From positions 70,409,590 through 70,473,589 of the forward strand of contig JAKTNV010000006.1 in assembly GCA_022747635.1 (NCBI GenBank): DNA of 64,000 bases. The letters are read 5' to 3'. The translations under genes were made by a program, and so were the position numbers. Below, one piece after another: positions 10,230-22,470 of the stretch (positions within the stretch are counted from its first letter, which is position 1; the number at the start of each line of letters is the position of its first letter). The notes beneath the pieces were generated by a model. That model was not told the origin of the DNA and did no database searches. It saw nothing but the letters and a program-made list of their open reading frames with translations. The DNA comes from Hetaerina americana. Taxonomy: Eukaryota > Arthropoda > Insecta > Odonata > Calopterygidae.

Positions 10230-11852
10230 TGGATAAAGCGGCCAAGGACAAGTTCTTTGGGGTAATGAGCCAAACTCAATATGTTGTAAAATAAAAAGTT
10301 CGGAAACAGTAAGGCGCACACGCGTAATATTGACCACACCCAAAAGTTTCGGAAAGTAACGAGAAAAGCTCTAATGCACGCCCCTACCATTTTTAAGCAC
10401 AATAAAGTCTACAATGTGAAAGTTATGACCCCAAGAACTCCCAAATTTTTTGCCTTCCAAAAATTCGCAAAACCCAAGCAGCCATTAGACTCCCAATTTC
10501 CAATGTAGCTGCACCAACAAGGAAACTCGCGATCTATATGAATTCAGGCTTCAGGGAATTGAACGGTTTACAGCCCCAATACGGAGGGAAAATTCCAAAG
10601 ATATCTTCAACAAACTATCCAGTAATAAATAATTCCCCTCCCCCGAAACATGCAAAAGCTGTCGAAAATGTGCTTAAAAAATTCAGGAACTCAACCCCAA
10701 CTCCTTCAAAAATTTGTGACCGAACTTAACGCATGTGTGGAACAGAAACATTTATAATTCAGCGGGGAATACTACCAGTGAACGGAAAGAATGGTAATGA
10801 ATTCACCTATATTGACTCTCGTGGTGGGCTATTTCGATGACGAGTTCACAGTGTGGACTGCTACGGAGAGACAGTTGGACAATATTTGAGCACTTAAAAT
10901 GCTCAGCGTAACGATATAAACCTTAAATGACGGATAAGAAGGCCTTTACAATTTTTTGCCTTTCTTATTATGGAACAGTTCCACCACATAACACCTGAAT
11001 TTTTAATTAATAATAAAAATTTTACTAGTAAGACGGAACTCAAATTAAACCTCAATTTCCTTGATATCACATTCTCGGCAACCAGGAAAGGTTACGAGTT
11101 TTCAATATACCGCAAGGCAACCACCACAGACCATTTTATTCTCTTCAATCTCCGCCAACATATATCTTTCAGGTTGTCCGCATTTAATTTTATATCGAAC
11201 AAATTGCTAAATATTCCACTCTTAAAAGTAACTTTTCCAAGAACATCAGGAGTCTATGAATAATGTTTAAGAAAAAGCATGGCCGTGAACAACGCAAACA
11301 ATCAGAACTTAATGGAGACAATTTTAATTAAAAAAACGCTCCATCAGATTCAGAAATCTATTGTATAGTCATCGCAAGGATATGGAGAAGAAAAATTTCG
11401 TTGGTATAAACTTTCATATTACGGACAAATCTCTGAAATAATGTTATATCTAATTCCAAAAGATAAATTAAGCATTGCGCACTACAAAAAAAACAACCTG
11501 AAAATGTTTTTCAATAGCACCGAGGCCATTGGGGAACACACAGAAGTAAAAGGTATTTCCAAAATAAAATGTACAAATTGCAACGCAGTCTACATGTATT
11601 TAGGGCAAACGGGGAGATCTTTCGAGCTACGCACCGAGGAACACAAGTGAAATCTCCAGAATGGGATTGTGTGGCATACCCAGCTCCATTTCGGCAAACT
11701 CCTAAGGGAGATATGCCATAGCAGTGACTTTTTCCGGAGACCCCTCACCTCTAGGAGAAGGGACTAAAATGGACGCTTTGGAACAATTAGAGATAAGAAG
11801 AGAATGCACTACAGGACATTTGTTTAGCGAAAATATCTTTTAGTGATTTTCA
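10230..11852 (+). mobile_element. Penelope-like retroelement, RT plus GIY-YIG (decayed)
   Basis: Penelope-like elements encode a reverse transcriptase fused to a GIY-YIG endonuclease. Motifs appear in order on the plus strand across several frames. PRTPKFF (about 10430) leads into LPKIRK and SNVAAPTRKLAIYM (10460-10545), the fingers region. GYFDDEFTVW (10827-10856) is the RT catalytic box. LNFLDITFSATRKGYEFSIY with RKATTTD lies at 11060-11135. KIKCTNCNAVY then GQTGRSF (about 11563-11620) is the endonuclease, with a two-residue insertion before GQT. MDALEQLEIRRECTTGHLFS closes it near 11835. Several stops and frame changes make it inactive. The N-terminal boundary is uncertain. An RTE fragment follows within about 10 bases. 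Confidence 0.8.
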
Positions 11853-11861
11853 CCTGTGGCA

Positions 11862-12290
11862 AAGAGTCTTTCACAAGATGGAGGGAATTGATGACAGGAA
11901 CTTTGAGTAGGAATATGAATAAATTATTTATTCAAACATTGGCATAAATCGTGGTTTAATACAGCTCGTAATTGTGATCATTGAAGTAAAATAATGAGCG
12001 TAAATTGGTGACTCTTAAGACGTAAGAGTAGGCAAGGATGGAAACGGTGGAATAAACGGAAAGCAAAACAAACGGGTCACTACATGGCATGTTAAGGAAG
12101 AGAGGAGGGAAATGGGGAGAAATCTACAGGAGGTAGGAAATATGGATAATGAGCATTGTAATTGGTGATGGGATGTTGAACGCTGTGATATACGGGAGAA
12201 TGTTAGGGAATGGGCAGGAATAGGTTACGTATATTAAATGGAATGAATGAAGGAACGACGTACGTAGAATTGAAAAAAGGTTTAACTACA
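11862..12290 (+). mobile_element. RTE-like LINE C-terminal fragment
   Basis: The frame begins GKESFTRWRELMTGTLSRNM, matching the segment EAFTSRRELMTGTLSKDI of the copy at 54826-55905. After decay it continues with GDGMLNAVI and GRMLGNGQE near 12160-12215, parallel to GSGMLKTVI and GRMLGKRG. The piece has lost its RT core and has no intact frame. It begins almost exactly where the Penelope-like C terminus ends, so it was either inserted there 5'-truncated or captured in the same event. Confidence 0.7.
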
Positions 12291-12439
12291 ATGTCTTATA
12301 TCAGGTTGTGTTTCCTTAAGACAAGCAAATAAATATCTCGAAGTTAAATTACAGATTAAATTTCTTGAGTAAATTGCGAGTATGCCTCTTTAGCAATGAT
12401 GTTAAAAAATATGTGAATAACCCCCTTGTACTATGGTAG

Positions 12440-12595
12440 GTAAGATCATTTTCATTTTTCCTACGGCGATAAGGGATCAGAATAACGTTGTCAAAAGAGG
12501 GAGATGTGTTTTGGGTTGAGGGTAGTCTGGGGAGTAATTACCCCCTGCCACACACCGGAGCGATGGCTTGCACGGTACTATGCATGTTAATGTAA
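12440..12595 (+). repeat. LINE-type 3' tail repeat, copy 3
   Basis: Contains GCGATAAGGGATCAGAATAA, later CCCCCTGCCACACACCG, then ATGGCTTGCACGGTAC and a TGTTAATGTAAAAATA tail. The same blocks in the same order occur at 5249-5395 (minus), and the last ones at 4769-4885. It lies directly after the RTE fragment but is not shared by the other RTE copies, so it probably belongs to another LINE family. Confidence 0.55.
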
Positions 12596-13689
12596 AAATA
12601 TATGGCCTGTGGCTACTGAAACCCTACCACAAACGTTAGAATAACAATAGTAATATTTCCTAACTGCCTTTTAGTTTCTACAAATACAATCCCACTCTAT
12701 TATTGATATTTTGAACACATATAAGCCCGACTACACAAAATATTACCAATATTACAAAAAATGTCAAAATGATGTTCATATGAATATCAAAATAATTTTA
12801 AAGACATCTTAAATATATTTAATCGCTCTATTTGTTTTCAAAAATAAAGGACTACAACTGTTTTCATTTTGTACCTTAATTAAGTGTGGATCGCAACTTT
12901 TCCATTCTTTCCAACATCTAATTTTGCATAAATTATATTTATAATTAGTATAGTCATCACAAATTATGTATTTGATATTATTAGCAACAGTGCACTAGTC
13001 AAGGTAGGGTTTTTATGGATCCAGAGACTTAATTAAGATATGCTTCAAAATCCCACTTAACAAACACTAAAACCGTACATCTTACATGATAGACAACCAT
13101 TCTCTAGCTCTACACTGTTCTATCGTAATTCATTCCGGCACAAGAGTCTTATCTTTTCCACTCTCTCCACTGTGATTGCTCAACTTTCTCCCTTCTATTT
13201 GTTTTCTATATCCGGTTGGCCCCCATGTGCCTTCAACCGCATTCTCCGCCTTCTATTTTCTTCCAAAAACAATTCCTCTTTTCTTTCTCCTCCATTCCTG
13301 GCACTATCTTTCCATTACGACCACGCTACTTTTTTCATTCTTCTCTCCAAGTGCATTCCATAATCTTCTAATCCAAGCTAATTCCAACGAGCAAGTTTCT
13401 CAGCCACACATTGGAATTCAAGTTTCTAAAAAAGTTTATTATTTTTTATTTCTACTATTAAAGTTTAATCATTTCGGTGCACATTACTAAAAAGTTGTTG
13501 CCATCACTCCCCCGCTCAGTCTAAAAGATCCTTCATCTATGTAAGTTCCTCTTTTAATATCCTTAATACGTGAACCATCTCCTCTTAAAACATTACCCCT
13601 AATTAGGGAAGAATTCCACTAGCTCTAGATGTAGTCGTTAACCTTAATCCTTCATTTATCCTTACGATGTTTTGAAAACTTCATTTCTT
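12596..13689. other. no gene recognised
   Basis: AT-rich to about 13130, then C/T-rich on the plus strand to about 13380. The latter may be the outer part of the minus-strand RTE remnant that follows, but no motif proves it. Confidence 0.35.
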
Positions 13690-14400
13690 GTTTCTTAAGA
13701 TTTATTATTATCCCATACCTTTCATTTTAGTTTTTTTATCCATTAACAATGACTGAGAATTAATCTCTCCCTTTACTCAACACCTAAGCTTCTTGTACTA
13801 ACCTTCTCCTCCTCAATGCATTAGCTTCACTTAGTCGTATTCTTATTTTAAAGTTTGCACTCTTTTTCCCATTTTAGGTGTCGTAAATTTGTTAACTATT
13901 CCACCTCCTAAGGACGTAGTCCTTCAAATTAAATGTGAACGACTAATATTTCCTATTTTTGAAAACACCATATTTCACTTTTATATGAGTTAGTTTTATA
14001 CATTATTTATCAAATCTTTGCTATTTGACGAACAAAATATTAATCATCCACACATTGTTTCATTAAATTGATCAGATCCCGACCTAGTTTCATCTTCGGA
14101 CCTCCATCTTTCTCTGTGCTATTTCATTTCTATCTCTGCACCACCTATCTTACTCGTGTGCTTATGATTTACCATTACGATACTCCTTCCAAAACCCCTA
14201 ATAGTGCTGTCTGAGATATGCACAGGATTCGGATAAGTCGCCTTTTTCCTTCAATTCACTCCTATTCTCAGCAGTCTATCCTATAATTGCTTCCAAGTTA
14301 ATCTGTTGTCTTCTTGAAATCAACGTTACAAGCAAAATCTACTTATTTTCTTTTTTATCAATGACCTCTTTACATCTTCAGCTGCCTTCGTATCCTTCAT
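13690..14400 (-). mobile_element. RTE-like LINE remnant, strongly decayed
   Basis: No long frame survives. Nucleotide blocks on the plus strand match the minus-strand RTE copies: ATTATCCCATACCT (about 13707) parallels CTCATCCCATACCT at 55527. CTGAGATATGCACAGGATTC followed by a CCTTCAATTCACTCCTATTC block (about 14212-14270) parallels the copies at 20200-20260 and 55800-55860. In those copies the second region encodes the segment just before the RT catalytic box. The order and spacing agree, so a much older copy of the family is likely. Confidence 0.5.
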
Positions 14401-16019
14401 TTTCTTGCTCTGAATTGAACTCTTATGTGACCGTTTAACCTCTTCCCTTTTCTATCGTAAATGATCGTGAGTACTGCCTAATCTTCACATAATACTTCTC
14501 TAACATTTTTTGAAATGGTAATTAAGTTTTTTCAAATTAAAGTAAATACATCAGGGCACAATATCGGTATTTTGGTGGCATAAGTGGCAAGAGAGTCATC
14601 ATGTGTTCAAAATATACCATAAAATATTAAACTTTACTGACAACTGGTTACTCTTCATGCTTGTTTGCCCACAACGTAATAACGTCTGCATTTACAAATT
14701 ACGAGACTTATACTCATCATAGTTCCTCGATAGCTCCCAGCATGAATCACGAATCCAAGCTTATGGATTCAGCATAATGAAAGATAGTGAAAATTTCCAT
14801 ACGAATACGAAAAAGCCATCAGTTTCCCAAGCATCTGGTTCTCGCCTAAGCTTATTTGAATTTGAGTCATGATTTTCTACGCAGTCTCACCAAAAACGCA
14901 CTTTTACCCATTATATACCTCCGAAACTAAACCTTAAACTTAAGTGGTAAAGAAAAAGAATGGCGACAAGTCGTTATTGCACTTTTTATTCCATGCCATC
15001 AGGGAAAGTTTTGATTTACAAGGGTGATCGTGGGAAGAAATTGGCTATAAAGGTGAAACATGTTAAGGAAAGGCAATGAAATGCTATAAGGCTATTGGGT
15101 TAATTGGGATGATTGGTTCAAATACTATCATTATGGTAATGACATTACTTGCCTCTGGACTGGGATTTTAAATCAATTAGATCGATTGCCAGACATACTA
15201 CATTTCATTCACCTCTTTTACAACCTCCCAATGCTCAAACTGTACTGAAGCGACTCAAGTTTTTCGAATTGTTTAGTACCCTCACATTTATAGCCCATTA
15301 ATTCTCCATTTAACGCAAGGATCTTTTTCGGAAGCATTATCCACCAAAATTCTAAGCATTACCACAAATATAAAATGGCTGTATTTCATTCCACGTTACA
15401 AATAGAGAACTTTCTTTCCTAAATCTCTCTCTCCTATCTAACACAACTTTACCGAAAATACCAAAATTGCTCTGATCAATTGATATAGAGGCACCCTCAT
15501 TGAAAAGCTGCTAGATGATAAATTATAAAGAGCTGAATTTTAAACATGCAAAATAATCATTTCCTGACACAGAGCCCTGTTGTGGTTCTCTTTACCATTA
15601 ATAGTTGATGTCAAAAAAAATCAAAGGGCTATTTTTTCTGGAGATCCCTAAAAAATCTCTTGCTATAGTCCTACAATGCTATAAAAATGGTTATTTACCA
15701 TTAAAAGCAACCTTGACAATATGGAAAATGGGGTTTTCCACGCATTTTCCCTGCGTAACGACATAAATGGTTAATATGTGATATACATGAGCAAAACGAT
15801 GCCGTGATCATATTCGGTGAACCATTAACAAAGACTGTAACTCATTTTTGCAAAAAAATTTAACTGAGAACGGCCAGCACACTATTTTACATCTAACTGG
15901 CAACGGTATAAAATTGATTATTTAGAACAATATGACATTTTATTATCACTAAACCGCCGGGTTGTCCTGAAGCCCCTAGGGTATCTGTCCTTGGGGGTAT
16001 AACTGGTATTACGCATTAA
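14401..16019. other. AT-rich, nothing recognised
   Basis: No coding motif or repeat shared with the rest of the window. Confidence 0.4.
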
Positions 16020-16250
16020 CTTCTATTGTCCCTCTTCGTTTCGTTCCTTCCTCAACTGTCTCATCTCAACGCCATTAATCCCCAAACGATCCTAGTTACC
16101 CTTCTCAACGTATCTTTGGCACGCCTACAACCCCAACCCACCCCCAACCAACCCCTCTTCCACTTGGTGTTACACACTTACCTATCCACTTAGCTTACCT
16201 CAATCCTCCCTCCCCCACTCTTACCTTCGCTACTCACTCCTAGTCTGTTT
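16020..16250. other. C/T-rich block
   Basis: Short pyrimidine-rich segment on the plus strand with runs such as CCCAACCCACCCCC. Same strand bias as the larger blocks in the window. Confidence 0.5.
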
Positions 16251-16544
16251 AAAAAAAACCTCGAAAACTGGCAGGAATGACAAAAGAAAGAAAAAAATGA
16301 ATAATGGCGAAACAAAATTTTATCTCAGGAATGTTCCGAAATATTTCATTAAGATATTAGGTACAATCATACCATCCAGCACTCCAATTAGAAGCTGAAA
16401 CAATTGATACTTACGAGTGCATTACCTCAATATTATTCCCATATGGACTACATCGATTCCCTGATCGAAGGTCTAAAGAAATATAGTTTATGTCAAAATG
16501 ACTAAAAAATCGAGAAAAAATATTTTTTAAAATATAGGGAATGG

Positions 16545-17375
16545 ACTGAACTTGTCGTCAACTGTTGTGTTTTGCATTGTTAGTGAATACTTAGCAATGA
16601 GGAAAGTGTGCGACAAGCTCGTGCCCAAGGTGTCGTCAGGCGACTAAAACACCAACCGAGCTGAAATTTCAAGTGAACTTTTGCAAAGCATTGAAAATGA
16701 ACCTAATTATTTGGAACACGTCATCATTGGTGATAAAATCTGGGTTTTTTAATCCGACCCCGAAGCAAAACGGCTAAGCTCTGTGTGGCACACCGACCAG
16801 TCCACAAGCCCAGAAAGGCAATAATGAGCAAATGAAAAGTGAAAACAATGCTCATGGTCTTTTTCGATAGAAATGGAGTGGTCCATAAGGAGTTTGTTCC
16901 TCAAGAATAGACAGTGCATGCTGCCTACTCCGTAGTTGTGCTGAACATACTCCGAAAAAGGGTTATTAGGACCAGAAAAGACCTCCGCTACATGGCAACT
17001 CCATCACGACAACGAGCCTTGCCACAACGCGCTACGAGTCTACGAGTTCCTGGCCAAAAGCCAAGGGTCAACACTGCCCTACCCCTCCATAGCCCTGACG
17101 TCGTTCCAGCAGACTTCTTTTTGTTCCCTCGGATTAAGGCAGCCCTGAAAGGAACCCGTTTTTCGTCCTCAGAAGAGATCCAATCAGCCGAGGCAAAGAC
17201 CTTACGAGAGTACCCAAAGACACCTTCTAGAAGGCGTACCAGTATTGTTAGAGTCACTGTAAAAATTTGTAGAAGTCCAAGGACATTCCTTTGAGGAATT
17301 TTAAGTATTTGTGCAAATCTGTTAAATAAATTACTTTAAAAAAATAATTTCATTACTTTCGGAACGCATCCTGTA
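16545..17375 (+). pseudogene. decayed mariner transposase with 3' TIR
   Basis: Mariner transposases cut and paste DNA at TA sites using a D,D34D triad. Here the frame pieces read KLVPKVSS (about 16618), then NEPNYLEHVIIGDKIWVF (16701-16750), where the first catalytic box has Lys in place of the usual Glu. LHHDN (about 17000) carries the second Asp, and SPDVVPADFFLFPRIK (about 17092) the third. At least two frameshifts and several stops separate them. The 5' half with the DNA-binding domain is missing. The 3' end CTTTCGGAACGCATCCTGTA is typical of a mariner TIR, but no matching 5' TIR is present. Distinct from the intact mariner at 57289-58620. Confidence 0.8.
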
Positions 17376-17824
17376 CATCATTGTTTGAATTTTACGTAAT
17401 ATAGTAAAAATAACGTGTTAAGAACAGAAATCACCCAAGGAAGGATAAAGAAATTATACATAATTTTGAACTTGATATTTTAGCCAAAATTTTCAAGTAT
17501 TGGAGATATTATACGTTCAAATTATCTTGCTTGGTCTAAAAGAACATTAGATAAATACAATAGATATTCCCAGAAATTCCTATAACATAAATACATATTG
17601 TAATTTATAATTCGTATTACTAGTAACATTATCTTTATAAAAGAAAGCACAGTTCATTTTTCGGTCAAAATAAATAGAATTCTATGAATCCTCTAGTAAG
17701 CAAATGTTATGGTATACTAGAGTACGCTTGACTTGTAAAGATTTTTTTCTTTCCCCACAATGTTATCAGTCATTTTTAGTTTTTGTGAGATCAGATGTTT
17801 TGAATTTTCTATTGTGAAAGGCAT
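17376..17824. other. AT-rich, nothing recognised
   Basis: No feature noticed. Confidence 0.4.
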
Positions 17825-17990
17825 GGCAGGGATGGAGAAGAGTAAGTTGGTAGAAATTCAAAGAGGCAGGAAAGGTAGACGGTTAGTAATTCAATAGGTG
17901 ATGGAATATTCAAGACTGTATTAAAGGGGGATAGTTCGGTAGGTGTGGAAGTGGGAGGAAAAGTCATGTAGTTTGGGTATCAGTCTCTGC
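17825..17990 (+). mobile_element. small RTE-like remnant
   Basis: GGAGAAGAGTAAGTTGGTAG and a later frame GDGIFKTVLKG resemble the RTE C-terminal segments RRMEKMKW and GSGMLKTVIEG. The next residues, VGVEVGGK, look more like the segment before the RT box in the other copies. Either the similarity is partly chance or the copy is rearranged. Confidence 0.35.
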
Positions 17991-19404
17991 TGTTGAGGCG
18001 AAACTAAGATATGCAGTCTTTTAAGCTTGTGGTCACTCAAAAACTTGAAAACCAAATAATATATACTAAAAGAGGAGAAAATTTGTTTGACGCCCTAATT
18101 CGATATTACGTATGTTATGCGGCCTTAGGGAAATTCATAATTTCTTTTTCTTCTGCAGCTGAAGAAATACCTTCATCAATTTTTTTAGGAAAAAAAATGT
18201 TCTCGAATAATTACCCTACAACGGGCCATGTCCGGTACATTGAAATGATAAAAACAGTAATTTTTATTAATCTGTCATAAAAATTGGTATTATCACAGTA
18301 AACGTTGAGCGTAATAAGCCTGTAAACAATAATTTATTTGAGTGAAATATATTCTATACAGCATTGTATTGAGTTGTAGTCAGGGATCCTAGAATTTCAC
18401 TTAACATTTACTAGCAATCAATATTCTTTATCAGCCCTTTGCATTAAAAATATATTTTTTAATTATTAAATCACATTAATTCGAATAACTATGTCAATCC
18501 TAATTGCCCACATCAAACCATCAAGTGTAGATCCAGTAACATTACCGTTTAAAAAATAATTTGTTTCAAATAACTTTCTTAAACATTTAATAGAGCTTTA
18601 GAAGCGTTTTGAGTTTCTATTACGTTTAACTTCAATAATTTACCCCAATTACCTTAGAGGGCACAAGTCATTGCTAAACAATTTGTTAGTTAAAGGTAAT
18701 GTAAATTGTGACCTGACTGAAATTAACTATACCTTCGTAATGAATATTAATCGCGAATTCATTGAAAGTGCACACATTTGGCAAATGTTTTTATTTAGAA
18801 TATGTTATAAGATTTTTATCGGTTATTTCTAGTCATTTTGCAAAGTAATTTTTTTTCTTAAAAACAACAGACGAAGTACTGGCGTAAATTGGAAGGCACC
18901 TAGATGAATAAATAAAAACTAAATGTTCTGGAACCGCTACTCCAGAACTGAAAAGGATATAGAAGTTTTAATGGGCCATTAAATTCTGCAGTAGTTTAAT
19001 GGATGGTGCTGAATTAACGAGCACTTCGTTTTTAACCGTAACACCAGATGCCAATAAAAGATGCCACAGAATAAATTCATAGACATAATAAAGAATCAAC
19101 ATCATATCACGAAGCTAAAATTCGAAGAGGTTATATCACGGTTATTATAAGTTATATACGACGTAAGAGTCTTCAGCTTATGGTATAATTATACTCTGGT
19201 CTGAGAGAATATGATTAAAGGAAAAAATAAAATTACATTTAATTATGTTAATTTTAATTAAATGCGTGATGACAATGATAAACTATATTTGCAAACAAGA
19301 GTTAAATCGAGGCAGATATCCGTCACTCTCCTATCGATGTAATCGAATTAAATGCTTGTCAATTGACGATTGGCACCACTTGCATGATTTGAGAACGATC
19401 ACTA
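17991..19404. other. AT-rich, nothing recognised
   Basis: A frame open at 18011-18280 has no recognisable motif. No repeats noticed. Confidence 0.4.
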
Positions 19405-20600
19405 TCTAATATTCTCTCCTATATTACATTTTTCCGCATTCCACTGCCGATCAATACGCCCTTCATCCACTTTTCCTGCCTCCATAGGATTTCTCCGAAC
19501 AAACCCTTCTCATCGCCCACCATACCAAGTACTTCCTCATTTGTTTTCCTTTCGGTCCATTTCACTTTCTTCATTTTTCTCCACACCCGTATTTCAAAAG
19601 CCTCCATTTTACGTCTATCCTCCAGCTTCAATGACCACGTTTTCTCGCCGCATATAGCTACGCTCAATATCAAAGTGTTTATGAGTCTTTTCTCAATATC
19701 CTTAATCAACGTCCCTCTCATCAACTCCCTCCTCCTTGCGAAAGCCTCTATCCCTAGAGCAATGCTTCCATACATTCCTACTACTTTGCCTATGTTGGTC
19801 CAAAATACTTCCGAGACACGAAAACGTTTCCTCCTGCTCTAGTTTCTGCCCACCTATTTTAATGTTAAACTTAGCCTTTTTCATTCTGGAAAATTACATT
19901 ATAATTGTTTTATCTATATTTATTCTCATTCAATATCTATCGCACCGAATTTACAATTCGCTCAGCAATGCCTGCAACCCCTTGGCTGACTGACAAACTT
20001 AAGCTTGGTCATCAGCAAACCTAACTTATTTCACGAATTCCACTCCGACAGTCACTCCTATCTCCAGGTTTTTCCATGTATCATTTATCATTTTCTACTC
20101 ATATACGTTGAACAGCACCGGTGATAGTTGGCAACCATGCCTTAAACCTCTTCTTAACACTGCCTATGCGGACTGTTCGTTCCCCACTCGCACCTATGCA
20201 GCCTGAGAAATGTACAGGTTGCGGATTAGCCTCCTTTCCCTCCAATTCATTCCTATTTTCTGCAATATACTCATTAGTTTTTCCCAATTCACTCTATCAA
20301 ACGTATTTTAGAAATTTACAAATCAGGCAGTTAAGTCCTGGTTGTGCTTTCCATTATACACGTATATAATGTATATTATGTACTTTATATTCCTCTAGAT
20401 TATTAATCTCATTAGTGCAATGGCATTGCGCGTGCCTCTCCCCTTCCTAAACGCCAACTCATCTTCCCCTAAGTAATCATTTGCCTTGCTCTCCATCCTT
20501 TTATTGATGATCCTGAGAACCTCTTTAGCTGAATGGGAAATCAAACTTATTGTTCTGTAGTCCACAGATGATATAGCCTTAATCTTTTTCGGTAAAGGAA
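19405..20600 (-). mobile_element. RTE-like LINE, RT domain to C terminus (decayed)
   Basis: On the minus strand, in order: DYRTISLISHSAKEVLR then AFRKGRGTRNAIALMRLI (20600-20400), the RT fingers; FDRVNWEKLMSILQ (about 20300); RFADDQA (about 20020), the catalytic box; FSCLGSILDQH (about 19810); AFARRRELMRGTL and KTWSLKLEDRRKMEAFEIRV (19750-19590); and GSGMRKNVI at the end. This is the layout of RTE/BovB-type non-LTR retrotransposons. The N-terminal endonuclease and the 3' untranslated end are both missing. Stops and frameshifts, for example after RFADDQA, make it inactive. The copy at 54826-55905 is the closest relative in the window. Confidence 0.85.
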
Positions 20601-21799
20601 CTTTAAAAAAACTAAAATACAAAAATCTTAGAGAGCACAAAGGAGGTAGCTTAGGCCATCGTAACCTACTTAGAAGTCGTATTATTTTTTAAACCAGTTT
20701 AAATTATGTGGGCTACGACATGAAATGGTCTGAAAAAGATGGAATACGTATTTCGAGGTTATATTTTTACGAATTTATCTCTTTTGTTACTTTTTTGTTA
20801 ACTCAGTGGTATTTTTATTAGGAAATGGAGGAAATCATTAAATATAATCATTTAGATTTCAGTTTTAGCGAGCTGTTAAACTTAAAATGAATGAGGATTT
20901 AGCCCTTATCTGGATATGGAATGGTTTCACTATTTCACCCCTTGGAGAATATAGGATTTGCAAAATTTCAAAAGCCTCCAATCGTCCAAGAACTCTTTGC
21001 GTTTAGGGAACGATGCAATAAATAATAAACTAAAAGATTCTCTGATCTACGAATTTTATGGATCACTTTCCGCTCCCCTGCTTTTTAAGTTTCCAGTTTC
21101 CTTTGCCTGACACACATTTTACGAGATTCCTGTGGTAAGTTAAACGAAAGAACCTTAGAATAAGCTCATTTCTATCAACGGAAGAATACAAGAGGTATCG
21201 AATAAATTGAGCTCTTCTTTAAGGTCACAGAGCATCAATTCTCATGCCTTCTTCCCCGTACCGAGTGGAAATGCTTCGAGAAGAGTTTGGTCTACTAAAC
21301 TCACTAAACTAACTAAAACTATCTAATTCCGCTTCCGGAAAAATGCGTTCATCTACAATTCTTTTTCGGCTCACATGCGAAATGACAACTACCTAAAAAA
21401 ATAGTGACTCGCGAAGGTATTATCGTGCTGTTTTTTTAACAAATTGGTGACGAAGTGAGTTTAAAAACTGTCAATTCAATATGTGGGTTCAAATTCGGAT
21501 GTTGCTTTCAGAGGGTGTTAATTTCATCTGGAATAGTGAGCAGATATGGAAATAAACCGTTTTCCGTGCAATAAATATAATATTTCATGGGAGCTTCATG
21601 AACCCAGGGGAAACAGAAACTAATTTTTATTGATAGATGAAACATTGAATGAAATGAAAACTTCCTAAGACATTAAGTAACAATTTTCAAGGAGTTCAGA
21701 TAATATTATTATCTTGGTACTCATCCATACGACATCTAGGAATAAATTTTCAATTATATTGCTACTAAAGTGCGTCAACCTGAATAACGATATCTAATA
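20601..21799. other. AT-rich, nothing recognised
   Basis: No coding motif, RNA or repeat noticed. Confidence 0.4.
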
Positions 21800-21838
21800 A
21801 TATATATAAATATATATACATATATATATATATATACA

Positions 21839-21908
<70 letters not shown>
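21800..21908. repeat. (TA)n then (GA)n microsatellite
   Basis: Interrupted TA dinucleotides to about 21882, followed by about 26 bases of GA dinucleotides. An RTE fragment begins immediately after it. Confidence 0.9.
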
Positions 21909-21909
21909 G

Positions 21910-22184
21910 AAGTACTTGGTATGGTGGGCGAAGAGAGGGGTTTGTTGGAAGAAATCCTATGACCGGCAGTAGGATGTTGGAGACAGTAATAGAGGGGAGA
22001 ATGTTAGGAAAACGAGGAAAGGGAAGGAGCAGGATAGGGAGGTTGGACGGGATGAAGGGAGGAAGAAAGTACTCAGAGATGAAGAGGGACCTAATGCTGG
22101 ATTTTTTGTTTTGTTAGGAGTTACAAAATAGTTATTTAGTAGCTGTGTCTATCCAAAAACCTACCTTAAACGGGTGATTACCTA
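21910..22184 (+). mobile_element. RTE-like LINE 3' end with 3' UTR
   Basis: Starts GAAGTACTTGGTATGGTGGG, the complement of the C-terminal coding part of the copy at 54826-55905. It runs through the stop and the 3' UTR to CCAAAAACCTACCTTAAACG. Relative to that copy a block of about 27 bases is deleted near 21962. It is 5'-truncated next to a GA microsatellite. Its last 34 bases form one arm of the palindrome at 22151-22244. Confidence 0.8.
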
Positions 22185-22244
22185 ATATATATATATATAT
22201 ATATATATATTAGGTAATCACCCGTTTAAGGTAGGTTTTTGGAT
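22151..22244. repeat. 94-bp perfect palindrome with (TA)n core
   Basis: Arms 22151-22184 and 22211-22244 are exact reverse complements (34 bp each). The 26-base AT alternating centre is itself self-complementary, so the whole stretch can form a cruciform. The arm sequence is the 3' terminus of the RTE family, also seen in minus orientation at about 54826-54850. The layout is two RTE 3' ends facing each other. Confidence 0.9.
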
Positions 22245-22366
22245 GGATATATATATATATATACACACGAGGGTCATCCGGAAAGTAGTACCCGTTCGTG
22301 AAATAAAGACACAAAAGTAAATATTAACAAACATAAAAAATTTTATTTGAAAGAGGATACTTTAAA

Positions 22367-22470
22367 CTACTTCTCAACATAATCTCCAAGCAAATTAAGG
22401 CATTTGTCATAACGTGTGACAAGTTTCTGTATTCCTGCTGCATAGTCCTTCGCCGCCAGCTCATTGAGAT
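22367..22470 (-). pseudogene. mariner transposase C-terminal end, out of frame
   Basis: After the internal deletion a second frame reads LAAKDYAAGIQKLVTRYDKC and ends LLGDYVEK, the usual C-terminal tail of mariner transposases (R..KC....G.Y.E). It is not in frame with the upstream DNA-binding part, so it would not be translated with it. Confidence 0.7.
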
